Shown: piece by piece, positions 32,350 to 42,149 of the stretch
Position numbering within the stretch: the first letter of the stretch is position 1
Layout of the letters: the number at the start of each line of letters is the position of its first letter
NCBI RefSeq assembly: GCF_048564905.1
Contig: NC_132996.1
Coordinates: forward strand, 40,224,001-40,288,000
Direction of reading: 5' to 3'
DNA from: Vicugna pacos
Lineage: Eukaryota > Chordata > Mammalia > Artiodactyla > Camelidae
DNA length: 64,000 nucleotides
The notes under the pieces: model-generated
Database searches by the model: none
Seen by the model: only the letters and a program-made list of their open reading frames with translations
What the model was told of the DNA's origin: nothing
Made by a program: the position numbers and the translations under genes

Positions 32350-32799
32350 AGTTCCATGGAGGGGGTGCTGTGGCGCTCTGTGAATGTTGCCTTCAGGAAG
32401 CCGTTGCCACACATGCACAAGCGGAGTGGTTCCATACCGGGGAGCACACAGTGCCGGGTGCACAGAACCCGCTCCAGGACGACTCGGAGAAGGCACTCGC
32501 CTTGCCACCTTTCCTTGTTCAGTCTCTGAGGAGCAAAACCTCCCTCCACCACGTCTCACTCTGCTGGCGCGTGCCCCGGGGCGCGAACCTGTCTAGGCTT
32601 TCTGGTGGGCACCAGGGGTCCGTACGCGCAAGGAGCTGCCCACGCGCCCCATAGTCCAACATTCCCCAGGCTGGCACCTCACTGCCATTCCATCCTGGCG
32701 GGGGATTTTTGAGACGTTAGGAGGCACGCAGGGCCACGATCCTAAGCTTCGTTTCTATATGGGGAAACCCAGGCTCACCATCATAGCGTCGCCGTCCTG

Positions 32800-33227
32800 G
32801 TTCTAACCATCGTCCTCTTTCGCCTGGATTTCTGCAGTAGCTCCTTACTGGTCTCCCTGCTGCCACCCTTGCCTCCTGCAGTTGATTCTACGCAGCAGTC
32901 AGAGCTATCCTTTTAAAACATAAGTCAAATCGCTCCTTTACTGGAAATCTTACAGTGGCTCTCCAGGCATCCAAGTGAAAGCTAAAGCCCCTATCATGGC
33001 CTGCAAGGCCTCCCATGAGTTGGCTCCCTTTTATTTCTCTAACCTCACTTCCTTCCATTCCAGTCACACGGGCATTTTAATGCATCACCAACATGGCAGC
33101 CACCCTGTGGCCTCAGGACCTTTGCACTGCTATTTTCTCTGCCTAGAACTTTCCCAAGTTAGTCACATGGCTTGCTCCTTTACCTCTTAACTGTCACCGC
33201 AGAGGCCTTTCATGACCACCCTATTTT
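32800..33227 (+). repeat. L2 LINE, left part (split by HAL1-like insertion)
   Basis: 'ctggatttctgcagtagctccttactggtctccctgc', 'catggcctgcaaggcctcccatgag', 'cctttgcactgctattttctctgcctagaac' and 'gaggcctttcatgaccaccctatttt' are collinear with sense L2. The copy resumes at 36448. Confidence 0.85.
33216..33227 (+). repeat. Target-site duplication, left copy
   Basis: CCACCCTATTTT, repeated exactly at 36448-36459. The sequence is native L2 ('gaccaccctatttt'). Confidence 0.9.
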
Positions 33228-33234
33228 TTTAATA

Positions 33235-33600
33235 CATATTTTTATTGAAGTATAGTCAGTTTACAGTGATGTGTCAGTTTCTAGTGTACAGCATAATTCT
33301 TCAGTTGTACATCAACATAAATATATTCGTTTTCATATTCTTTTTCACCATAGATTACTACAAGATATTGAATATAGTTCCTTGTGCTATACAGTATGAC
33401 TTGTTTATCTGTTTTATACATATATGTTAATATCTGCAAATCTCGAACTCCCAATTTATCCCTTCCTACCCTCTTCCTCTGCTGGTAACCATAAGTTTAT
33501 TTTCTATGTCTGTGAGTGTGTTTCTGTTTTGTAAATAAGTTCATTTATCTTTTTTTTTTTAGATCCCACTTATAAGTGATACCATATGGTATTTTCTGGT
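33235..33600 (-). other. L1 3' UTR module of the HAL1-like element
   Basis: 'ttattgaagtatagtcag', 'gtcagtttctagtgtacagc', 'gaatatagttccttgtgctatacag' and 'taagttcatttatc', then 'gatcccacttataagtgatac', is the same 3' UTR (reverse complement) as in the L1 copies at 11011-11229, 41000-41370 and 53100-53325. Confidence 0.85.
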
Positions 33601-33960
33601 TTCATAATTTTCTTTTGTATTAGCTTGGGTTTTTTTGTTGTTGTTTTTATGACTCTATTGCATGGTTTTGATTTGTGGTTACTTTGTTTTTCAAGTATGT
33701 TAACCCTTTACTATATCTGTTTGCTTTAGACTGGTAGTCATGTAGGTTCAAACACATCCTAAAAAGAATGTAGAAAAAAAAAAGAAAGAAAAAGGAGAGA
33801 AAAAAATCTATATTTTCTTGCTCCCCTCTCCTACCTTTTATGATTTTGATGTCCTTTTTTTTTTTTTACATCTTCATGTTTATTCTCTTGTAACTCATTG
33901 TAGTTACCACATTTCTGCTTAAGGTTTTCTTGTTTCTATAGCTTCATGCTTCTTTTCTAT

Positions 33961-34831
33961 TTAGAGTAGACCTTTCAGTATTTCTTTTAGGATAGATTTA
34001 GTATTGCTGAATTCTTTTGGTTTTCCCTTGTCAGTGAGATTCTTTCTCTCTCCTTCTACTCTAAAGGATAGTCTTGCTGGGTAGAGTATCCCAGTTTGCA
34101 GTTTTTTCTTATTCAGGACTTTGAATATATCTTGCTATTCCCTTCTGGCCAGCAGTGTTTGTGTAGAGAAATCAGCTGATAGCCTTATGGGTTTCCCTTG
34201 GAACTAACTCTTTGTTTTTCTTTTGCTGCCTTTAGAATCCTTTCTTTATCTGTAACTTTCTTTATAATTAACTTTTAATTATAATATGTCTTGGTGTAGG
34301 TCAGTTTGGGTTCTTGTTTGGGACCTTTTGTGCTTTCTGTACTTGGATATTTGTTTCCTTCTTTAGGTTTGTAAAGTTTTCAGTCGTGATTTCTTCAAAT
34401 ACTTTTCAATCACCTTTTCTTTTTCCTCTCCTGGGACCCCTATTATGTGTAGGTTGGCACACTTTATATTATCCCATAGCTCCCTTATATTGCTTTCATT
34501 GGTTTTTACTTGCTTTTCTGTCTGTTATTCTGTCTTCTAAGTCACTTATTCATTCCTCTGCATTATCTGGTCTGCTTTTGACTCCCTTTAGCTTGGCTCT
34601 TATCTCAGCCATTGAGTTTTCTGTTTTTAATTGGCTCCTCTTTATAGTTTCTGTTTCCTTTTTATAGTATTCTCTGTCTCTATTCACAGTCTCTCTTACT
34701 TCCTTCAGTGCTTTTATCACCCCCTTTTTGAAGTCATGATCTAGTAGATTGTCGAGGTCTATCTCATTGTTCATTCTTTCAGTGGATTTCTCTTGTTCTT
34801 TTAATTGGGAGTGGTTCCTCTGCTTCTTCAT
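33961..34831 (-). pseudogene. L1/HAL1 ORF1 remnant (ORF1p-like)
   Basis: ORF1p is the RNA-binding, coiled-coil chaperone of L1. The frame opens MKKQRNHSQLKEQEKSTER and continues as a charged coiled-coil-like region to NAEE, 93 residues. There a TGA replaces what is probably an Arg CGA codon before ISDLEDRI. Further on the frames still show the RRM-type segment (RELWDNIKCANLHIIGVP), then LSADFST-, LLARRE- and LYPARLSFR-like words in shifted frames, and a correct C-terminal EFSNTKSILKEILKGLL before the stop. The gene is thus present end to end but broken by at least one stop and several frameshifts. It is shorter than human ORF1p (338 residues). Confidence 0.82.
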
Positions 34832-36447
34832 TTTACTTATATTTCTCTGGCTGTATGGGTTTAGGAGTATCAGTTATCTACTGTGGTCTTGAAGGGCTGT
34901 TTTTTCTTGTTTGTTTGTTTGTTTTTATTTAAAATGGGAGTGTTCCTGTGTAGACTGTGTGCATCTAATAGTTTTGTTACGAGGGCTGTTTTTAGTAGGG
35001 ATGGTTGCCACATCTTTCTTCCATGCGTGTTGGCTGTTACCCCTTTGACTGGGGATGTGGCTGGTGTTGTGATATTTATAGGCTGCCCTGATTGTTGTTG
35101 TTGAGCGGGGCCTCTTTTTTGTTCTGTGGCTGTCACAGCCTTAACAGGGACCAAGTCTGTTCCCCTGTTGCTGGAATAGAGGCTTCTAGACCCATTTCTG
35201 AGCTGTGGTATGTGGTAGGCAGGGTTGGAGCGCATCAGGTGGGAAGAGAGTCACTGAGTATACCTCTACAGGAGATGTCCACTGGGAAGTGCCCTCTGTG
35301 GTGTTGTCTGTCGCTTGTTATGCGGGCTTAGAAAGTACTCTTTGTTGACGCTGCCTTTGTCCCCACCTTAGTTGTGGGAATGTTGGCCACCCACTCTGGT
35401 GTCCCTCAGGTTCTGGACCTCAGGAACCACCAGGGCGGATCCGCCATTGTCAGGTGCTAGGGCCCGCTGTAGTGAGCATACAGTCACACACCCGAATCTG
35501 TGGTGTGCTGCAGGGTCAGTGCAGACCCCAGCCCCACCTCCAAGTATGGTACAGTACGCCGGCATGCTATATATACCTGTACTTGCCCCCATTGTGCACC
35601 AGAACTCCACTCACTGCCTGTTCATCCCAGAGGCGTGGGTCCACAAAGGGTCCAGAGAGAGCAAATCCACCCTCTCTGCCTGGGGCTGTAAACAAATCTC
35701 AGTTCTGCCTGTGAAGTTGCAGGGCCACTGGGTATGGATTCAGCTTTCAGCCCAGCCTCTGCAACAGCAATGGTTATGACCAAGCCCCACCTCTCTTTTC
35801 GCGAGAACACACCAACAACAGAGCCAAGTGGAGTCAGGGGCTATGACACTGCTCTGCTGCACCCCTCCACCCCACACACACCAGCAGTAGTGCTTTTTTA
35901 TGAGGGTCCTAGGCTGTTCTGTTCCGCACACACCCTCAGCCAGAGCTCACACCGCCCTCCAGTCCCCTGAGGCTGCCTCTGTGCAGTGGGCCCAGCCGCC
36001 TCCCTGGGCTCCTCACCGATCTCCAGCAGCCAGTCCCGACTTGCCCTCCTGGCTTGCGTCTAGGGCTGGGGATCGCAGGGGCCCTCCGTGCCCATTTATC
36101 TTAGTTCTGTCTGCCAAGCGGCTGCCGCTCTCCCCTCCAAGCCTCAGAAGCTCTGCTTCTGTCCCCTCTGACTTCCTGGCTGGAGAAGGGGTGTCCCAGC
36201 GTGAGGGTGCCTTTCTTTCTTTTCTGCTCCCTCCCTGCAGGACTGGTCTTGCTCCGATTTTTTTCTTTTTTCCTCTCACTGGATTTTGTGAGAATCTTCC
36301 TGTGTTTCGAAGCAAGAGACACTGCCACATTTCAGTAGGTGTTCTGTGCGATTCAGTGGGTTTGTAGATGTAATTCTTGGTGTATTTGTGGGAGAGAGCG
36401 AGCTGTGAGTCTCTACTCCATCATCCTGGCACCTGCCTCTAGAAGTT

Positions 36448-36900
36448 CCACCCTATTTTAAGTGCAGGCCAATTCCCCTCATTTTCTCCATGATAGTCAT
36501 GACCTTTATTTTGTTTTCCCTGCTCTGAAGGCTCACTGGCCCTTCAATTGAGCTCTCACCTTAGTCCTCTGGCATCCTGGTTCTCCAGCTTTACCACACT
36601 ATTCTGTTCTTTAAATCCTGTGTTTTCTTGTTTCTAGACTTTGTTCATGCTGTGCTTTCAGCCTGGAATGCCATCTCCCCATGTCTCACCTAATTTTAAA
36701 GTTCCAGTTCAAATTCCTCCTTCTCCATAGAGCCTTCTCTCATATTCCCAAGGATGCTCAGACCTCATTCCTTTCTGTTTACTGTAATAGCAGTTTGTTG
36801 TCTTTTCACCCAAGTGTGCCATGAAGTCCTGGGGTAGGGCTGTGTCTCCTCTCTCTCCAGTTACCAGCACAGAAGGCACTATCAATACATGTTTTGGACA
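36448..36900 (+). repeat. L2 LINE, right part
   Basis: Resumes with the duplicated 'ccaccctatttt', then 'ccatgatagtcatgacc', 'attctgttctttaaatcc', 'ctggggtagggctgtg', 'accagcacagaaggcac' toward the L2 3' end. The first 12 bases are the right TSD copy (36448-36459). Confidence 0.75.
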
Positions 36901-36904
36901 CAGG

Positions 36905-37190
36905 GCAGTGAATGGGCAGCCCTGGGCTGAGCCTTGATTATCTTTTTTTTTTCCCTAGGAGGGGCACAGAGCCCAGCTGGGTCTTGTTATCCATAAGTAG
37001 TTTCCTGTGGGACAAGGAGAAGGATCAAATGCTAGATAACCAGGCCATGGTGCTTGGTCTGTCTGAAAGCTTGGGTAGACATGTCAGCCAGTGCTCAAGG
37101 GCCTGCTCTCCCCACCTGAAAGCATCATCTCTGTCATTCAGCATAGAGCTGATTTTTCCCAGACAGTGTCAGTGTGACAGTATCAGCTAC
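36905..37190. other. Non-coding interval
   Basis: A 95-codon plus opening at 36912-37199 has no recognisable similarity. Confidence 0.4.
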
Positions 37191-37194
37191 CATA

Positions 37195-37375
37195 AATGAA
37201 CATTTAGTAGCTGCTGGGCACTGTCTTGTATGCTTTCAATGCACTATTTAATCTTCATGGCTGCTTTGCGAGGCAGGCATTTTGATATCACAGTTTCAGA
37301 AGAGAAACCAGAAAGAGTAAGTGACTTACTTAAGGTCCTACAGTAAATATGTGAGGGGTGTGTGTTTCCAGTTAG
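37195..37375 (-). repeat. MIR SINE, antisense
   Basis: 'acatttagtagctgctgggcactg', 'aatcttcatggctgctttgcgaggcagg', 'agtgacttacttaaggtcctacag' follow antisense MIR. Confidence 0.78.
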
Positions 37376-37379
37376 GATT

Positions 37380-37920
37380 TAATTAATTCCAAAGCCCAAG
37401 CTCATAGCACAGAGACCCTCGTGGCTGATGAGGTGAGGGAGCCTCGGCAAGGTCACCCTGACTCAGATTCTTGCTGAAGCCAGCATGGGAGTCACAGAGG
37501 CATGGCACTCCAGGAGGGGCGGGACCTTGCAGATTTCTGTCAGTGGTGCCTTTGATGCCCTATGGTAGAGGCTAGCGGTTACCCTTCATAAAGTCAACTT
37601 TAGAAGTCCGGAGCTGCCTCCTAAGCATTCCTGCCTGTGTGCTCTGGGTTCAAAGCCCAGCCCCAGAGGTCAGGTGTGAATAACAATGCCCATCTCAAAG
37701 GGTTGTGGCAAGGAAGGAGTGAGACAGAATACCTCAAAATAGTAGGGGGTCAAAAATTTTCTTTCTCCTTTGCTTCTTGTAGGGAGTTTCTATCACATGA
37801 GGATATACCTAAACTCGTCTTCTCACTCTGTTTCTGCCCTGTACACCCTCTTAAGTGTTCCTGCTTCCCCTAGTCCATTGAGTGTTGCCCTGGGGTGCAG
37901 TTAAGGAAAGAAAGTCTAAC
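37380..37920. other. Non-coding interval
   Basis: No exon or repeat was assigned. Confidence 0.4.
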
Positions 37921-37924
37921 ATTG

Positions 37925-38120
37925 AGGGCTTTACAAATAAGCTATCCATATTGCTTCTGTGTACTCTCTCCTTTCATCTTCGCAAGCACCTTAAAAGGGA
38001 GATTCTGTTATTACCCACGAGGAAACTGAGGCACAGAGAGGTCCAGGGCCTTCCCTGTGGCTCCAGTGCTCACTAATTAATGGCAGTAATGAGATTCCAA
38101 CCTACATCTGACTCTTTGTA
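37925..38120 (-). repeat. MIR SINE, antisense
   Basis: 'cttcgcaagcaccttaaaaggg', 'ttattacccacgaggaaactgaggcacagagagg' are the antisense MIR core. Confidence 0.8.
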
Positions 38121-38124
38121 CTCA

Positions 38125-38635
38125 GCGAGCACCCCTCTTCCCTAACCCCTTCACCATGGAAAGTGACCCCATCCATTTCCTTTCTCGTCTCTGACAAGAA
38201 AGAAGGAGAGTTCTGTGAGGCCCATGGCAATGAAGCAGTTGTGAGTTTAGGAGGATTTAGGCTTCTTGAGTCATTTTGTGTGACTCATTTACCCTCTCTT
38301 GATGGAGGGAGGAAGAGGGTTTTGGAAGAGAGAAAGATGGTCTGAGTAATCAGAGAGTGTCTTGCTGGTGGTTTTTGATGGACTATTAGAGTCAATATTT
38401 CTTGCTTTTGACCTCACTTGCGTTTCATTCTATCAGTAATGAAATGTTTTGCTTCAGTGAAAATGTTCCCCTAGCCAGATTTTTATTTATTTACTTACTT
38501 ATTTATAACCTACCCCAATCCACAAAGGATTTCAGGTTGCTTACCACAGGAGAAGAAACCATAAAACAATGTTAAAATATCAATAAGGATAGAGAATCAG
38601 GACGAAGAAAAATGTAAATAAACTTGGAGAGACAA
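38125..38635. other. Non-coding interval
   Basis: Contains a TTTA/TTAC-rich patch at about 38482-38510. No gene was seen. Confidence 0.4.
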
Positions 38636-38639
38636 GACC

Positions 38640-38845
38640 GGGGCTTAATAATAACAGCTGATGTTTATTGGGTTCTTGCTGCATGCAAAGGAATTTGTGT
38701 ACATTATTTCATTTACTCCTTTAAAAAGTCCTGTGAGGTAGGTGCAATTATTTTCTTTGTTTTGGGGTATAGGGAGCTGAGGCTCAGCTTAAATACAATG
38801 TTCAAGGTCACAGAGCTAGTAAGTGGTAGAGCCAGTCTTTAACTC
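38640..38845 (-). repeat. MIR SINE, antisense
   Basis: 'aataataacagctgatgtttattgggttcttgctgc', 'agtcctgtgaggtaggtgc', 'aaggtcacagagctagtaagtggtagagcc' form a nearly full antisense MIR. Confidence 0.87.
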
Positions 38846-39055
38846 TAGTTTGATTTTGGAACTGAGGCCCTCAACCACTGTCCTGTCCCACCTGTCCAAG
38901 GGACAAAAGACCACAGGGGCCTCTAGAGTACTGCACTTGAGCCTCAAATTCAGTTTTGATCTTCTTGGATATCAAAATGGAAGGGAACCACATAAACAAA
39001 AGAAAGGACAAAAATCACATGATCACCTCAATAGATTCAGAAAAAGCATCTGTAA

Positions 39056-39422
39056 AATTCAGCATCCACTTATGATAAAAACTCTTACCAAAGTGGGTTT
39101 AGAGGGAATGTATCTCAACATACTAAAAGCTGTTTATGACAAACGCACAGCCAGCATAATACCCAATGGTGAAAAGCTGAAAGCCTTCCTGCTAAAATCT
39201 GGAACAAGACAAGGATGCCCACTCTCACCACTTCTATTCAACATAGTGTTGGAAGTCCTAGCCACAGCAATCAGACAAGAAAAAGGGATCCAAGTTGGAA
39301 GAGAAGAGGTAAAATTGTCACTATATGTGGATAATGTGATACTATATATAGGAAACCCTAAAGGCTTCACACAGAAACTACTAGAGCTGATAATTTGGCA
39401 AGGTAGCAGGATACAAGATTAA
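39056..39422 (+). pseudogene. L1 ORF2 reverse-transcriptase fragment
   Basis: Within an opening that starts upstream of the element (38823), residues after about 39050 match L1 ORF2p: [40 protein letters not shown] and [19 protein letters not shown], followed by YVDN in place of the catalytic FADD. The reading before about 39040 is frame-shifted relative to ORF2p. Confidence 0.9.
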
Positions 39423-39550
39423 CATATAGAAATCAGTTGCATTTCTTTACACTAACAATGAAGTATCAGAAAAGGAAAGTAAAGAAACAATCTCTTTTAA
39501 AATTGTATCCAAAAAAATAAAAATGCTCAAAAATAAATCTGACCAAGGAG

Positions 39551-39886
39551 ATGAAAGACTTATACACAGAGAACTACAAAACACTGATTAAGGAAATTGA
39601 AGATGACTTAAAGAAATGGAAAGATATCCCGTGTTCTTGGATTGGAAGAATTATTATTTTTAAAATGGCCGTACTGCCTAAAGCAATCTACAGATTTAAT
39701 GCAATCTCTGTCAAATTACCCAGGACATTTTTTGCAGAACTAGAACAAATAATCCTAAGGTTTATATGGAATCACAAAAGATCCAGAATTGCCAAAGCAA
39801 TACTGAAGAAAAAGAATGAAGATGGAAGTATTACCCTCCCAGACTTCAGACTATACTACAGAGCTGCAGTAATCAAAACAGCATGA
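39551..39886 (+). pseudogene. L1 ORF2 thumb/connector fragment
   Basis: [60 protein letters not shown] and [20 protein letters not shown] match the ORF2p region downstream of the reverse transcriptase. The reading ends at a stop in place of the Trp of the TAWYW motif. Confidence 0.9.
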
Positions 39887-41529
39887 TTTTGGCACAAAAA
39901 CATGCCAAAAACATATGGATCAGTGGAACAGAATATAGAGCCCAGAAATAAACCCGCAGATTTACAGTCAATTAATCTTTGACAAAGGAAGCAAGAATAT
40001 ACAATGGAGAAAAGACAGTCTCTTCAACCAGTGGTCTTGGGAAAACTGGACAGCCACATGTAAATCAATGAAATTAGAACACCATACACAAAAATAAACT
40101 CAAAATGGCTTAAAGACTTAAACATAAAACAAGATACTATAAACCTCTTAGAAGAAAACACAGGCAAAACATTTTCTGACATAAGTCTCAGCAGTGTTCT
40201 CCTAGGGCAATCTACCCAAGCAATAGAAATAAAAGCAAAAATAAATAAGTGGGGCCTAATTACCTTTATAAGTTTTTGTACAGCAAAGGAAACCATAAGC
40301 AAAACAAAAAGACAACCTATGGAATGGGAGAAAATATTTGCAAATGATGTGACTGACAAGGGCTTAATTTCCAGAATATATAAACAGCTCATACAACTTA
40401 ATAATAAAAAAACAAACAACCCAATCAAAAAATGGGCAGAAAACCTAAATAAGCAATTATCCAGTAAAGACATGCAAATGGCCAATAGGTACATAAAAAA
40501 TGCTCAATACTGCTAATTATCAGAGAAATGCAAATCAAAACTACAGTAAGGTATCACCTTATGCTGATCAGAATGGCCATCATTCAAAAGTCCACGAACA
40601 ATAAATGCTGGACAGGGTGTGGAGAAAAGGGAACCCTCCTACATTGCTGATGGGAATATAGTTTGGTGCAGCCATTATGGAAAACAGTATGAAGATTCCT
40701 CAAAAAACTAAAAACAGACTTACGTTATGATCCAGCAATCCCACTCCTGGGCATATATCTGGAGGGAACTCTAATTCAAAAAGATACACCCCAGTGTTCA
40801 TAGCAGCAGTATCTGTAATAGCCAAGACATGGAAGTAACCTGAATATTCATTGACAGATGACTGGATAAGGAAGTTGTGGTATATTTATATGATGGAATA
40901 CTACACAGCCAGAAAAAGAATAAAATAATGCCATTTGCAGCGACCTGGATGGACCTGGAGATCATCATTCTAAGTGAAGTAAGACAGAGAAAGAAAGAAA
41001 AATGCCATAAGATATCACTCATAAGTAGAATCTTAAAAAAAAAAGTCACAAATGAACTTCTTTACAAAACAGAAACAAACTCAGACATAGGAAACAAACT
41101 TATGTTTACTAGGGGAAAGGGGGTGGGAAGGGATAAATTGGGAGTTCAAGATTTGCAGATACTAACTACTATATATAAAATAGATAGACAAGATTCTTCC
41201 TGTCTTGTATAGCACAGCAAACTATAGCCAATATCTTGTAGTAACTTATAATGAAAAAGAATATGAAAACAAATATATGTATGTATATGTATGATTGAAA
41301 CATTATGGTGTACATGAGAAATTGATACAGCATTGTAAACTGATTATACTTCAGTAAAAAATTAAATTAAAAAGTAAAAGTCAGTTTATGTATTGATTAG
41401 TAATTAGCTATTAGATTGGTTTTGCATGGCCTCCTACCTCACCATCTTGGCTGCCAGCAAGACCACGGTGAGGGTGTGTGCCTGTGTGCATGTAAAAATC
41501 CCCTCCAAAAAAGAAGGAAGGCTCATAGC

Positions 41530-41642
41530 GAAAAAAAATGTGACAATGAATATACACATGTTCATGTAGAACTGAAAAATTGTGCTCTACACAATTTGAC
41601 ACATTATAAAATGACTATAACTCAATAAAAAATGTTAAAAAA
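41530..41642 (+). mobile_element. Second L1 3' end fragment
   Basis: 'acatgttcatgtagaactgaaaaattgtgctctacaca', then 'aaaatgactataactcaataaaaaatg' plus an A-rich tail, is the terminus of a different, related L1 3' UTR. It lies 160 bp after the tail of the previous L1. The segment between (41395-41530) is unassigned. Confidence 0.75.
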
Positions 41643-41649
41643 AATAAAA

Positions 41650-42020
41650 ATGAATAAATAAAAGAGATAAAAAGAAGGAAGGGAAACAGCGAGTTACTTG
41701 GAACTAATGCTCTCATATCCTTCAAGTTTTTGTCACTTTCTCAGTGAGGCCCACCCTGACCACAATCTTTAATTGATACTGGAGCCTACCTCTTCCTGCC
41801 CCCTTCAGTAGTCCTGGTCTCCCTTTGTCTTTGCTTTTATAGTCACATGTTTTACCTTCCAACATATTGGATAATTTATAAATTATGTTATATATTTTAA
41901 ATATTATATTACACACCACGTACTTTATATAACACATGAGGTTCTATAATATATTCTGTATTAATACATTTATTTATGAACTACAAGTTGGATACTTTAT
42001 TTAATATGTTCACTGTCTGT
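41650..42020. other. AT-rich non-coding interval
   Basis: Contains TA-rich words ('ttatgttatatattttaaatattatattac', 41880-41915). No gene was seen; possible decayed L2 at 41740-41840 ('tcagtgaggcccaccctgacc'). Confidence 0.45.
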
Positions 42021-42024
42021 CTTC

Positions 42025-42148
42025 TTCCACTAGAATACAACATCCTCATGGGCGTGGATCCTTGTCTGGTTCAATCACTGATGGATCCCGAGGGTCGCGG
42101 AAAATGCCTGGTATATAGCAGGTACTCGATACATTTTTGTTGAACACT
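42025..42148 (+). repeat. L2 LINE 3' terminus
   Basis: 'cactagaatacaacatcctcatgg', then 'atgcctggtatatagcaggtactcgatac', match the L2 end. Confidence 0.75.
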
Positions 42149-42149
42149 T

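Larger units (their letters stand above)
31100..32660. promoter_or_regulatory. PTPN5: CpG island, candidate PTPN5 promoter
   Basis: CpG dinucleotides are dense here ('ggggcgccgtgagcc', 'gcgggcgccggc', 'cgccgctccccgggaattgcgc'), while the flanks show the usual mammalian CpG depletion. No TATA box is evident. A strong minus-strand splice donor inside it and the PTPN5 coding exon on the same strand 21.6 kb away support it as the PTPN5 promoter. The 268-codon plus and 174- and 201-codon minus openings are expected in such GC-rich sequence, contain His-Thr or Cys-Val runs from the TG repeat, and are not credible proteins. A bidirectional promoter cannot be excluded. Confidence 0.72.
33228..36447 (-). 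mobile_element. Full-length HAL1-like non-autonomous LINE (L1 5' UTR, ORF1, L1 3' end, no ORF2)
   Basis: Reading on the minus strand from 36447: an L1-type start ('caggatgatggagtagagactcacagctcg'), about 1.6 kb of GC-rich 5' UTR, an ORF1 remnant (34831 to a stop at 33961-33963), a HAL1-type stretch ('aggacatcaaaatcataaaa', 'aaccacaaatcaaaaccatgcaatagag'), then an artiodactyl L1 3' UTR of about 370 bp (33235-33600) and an A-tail. No endonuclease or reverse transcriptase lies between ORF1 and the 3' UTR. A 12-bp duplication flanks it exactly, so this is one intact insertion and not a pile of fragments. It would need L1 ORF2 protein supplied in trans. It interrupts an L2 copy, which gives the order of events. 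Confidence 0.87.
38985..41372 (+). mobile_element. 5'-truncated L1 with ORF2 remnant and 3' UTR (camelid type)
   Basis: The copy begins inside ORF2 at the reverse-transcriptase domain ('aaatcacatgatcacctcaatagattcagaaa') and runs through thumb, connector and C-terminal regions to a 3' UTR and A-rich tail. Recognisable frames are 39056-39422 ([20 protein letters not shown], then [20 protein letters not shown]), 39551-39886 ([20 protein letters not shown], then [15 protein letters not shown]) and 40319-40516 (MEWEKIFANDVTDKGLISRI). The catalytic F/YADD box reads YVDN at 39324-39335, so reverse transcription is dead in addition to the frameshifts. The 3' UTR matches those at 11.0, 33.2 and 53.1 kb. 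No target-site duplication was identified. Confidence 0.93.

Noticed and set aside
34314-34667. 117-codon plus-strand opening with membrane-like composition
   Set aside because: It is the complementary-strand shadow of the L1/HAL1 ORF1.
40024-40494. 156-codon minus-strand opening resembling a membrane protein
   Set aside because: Shadow of the L1 ORF2 C-terminal region on the plus strand.
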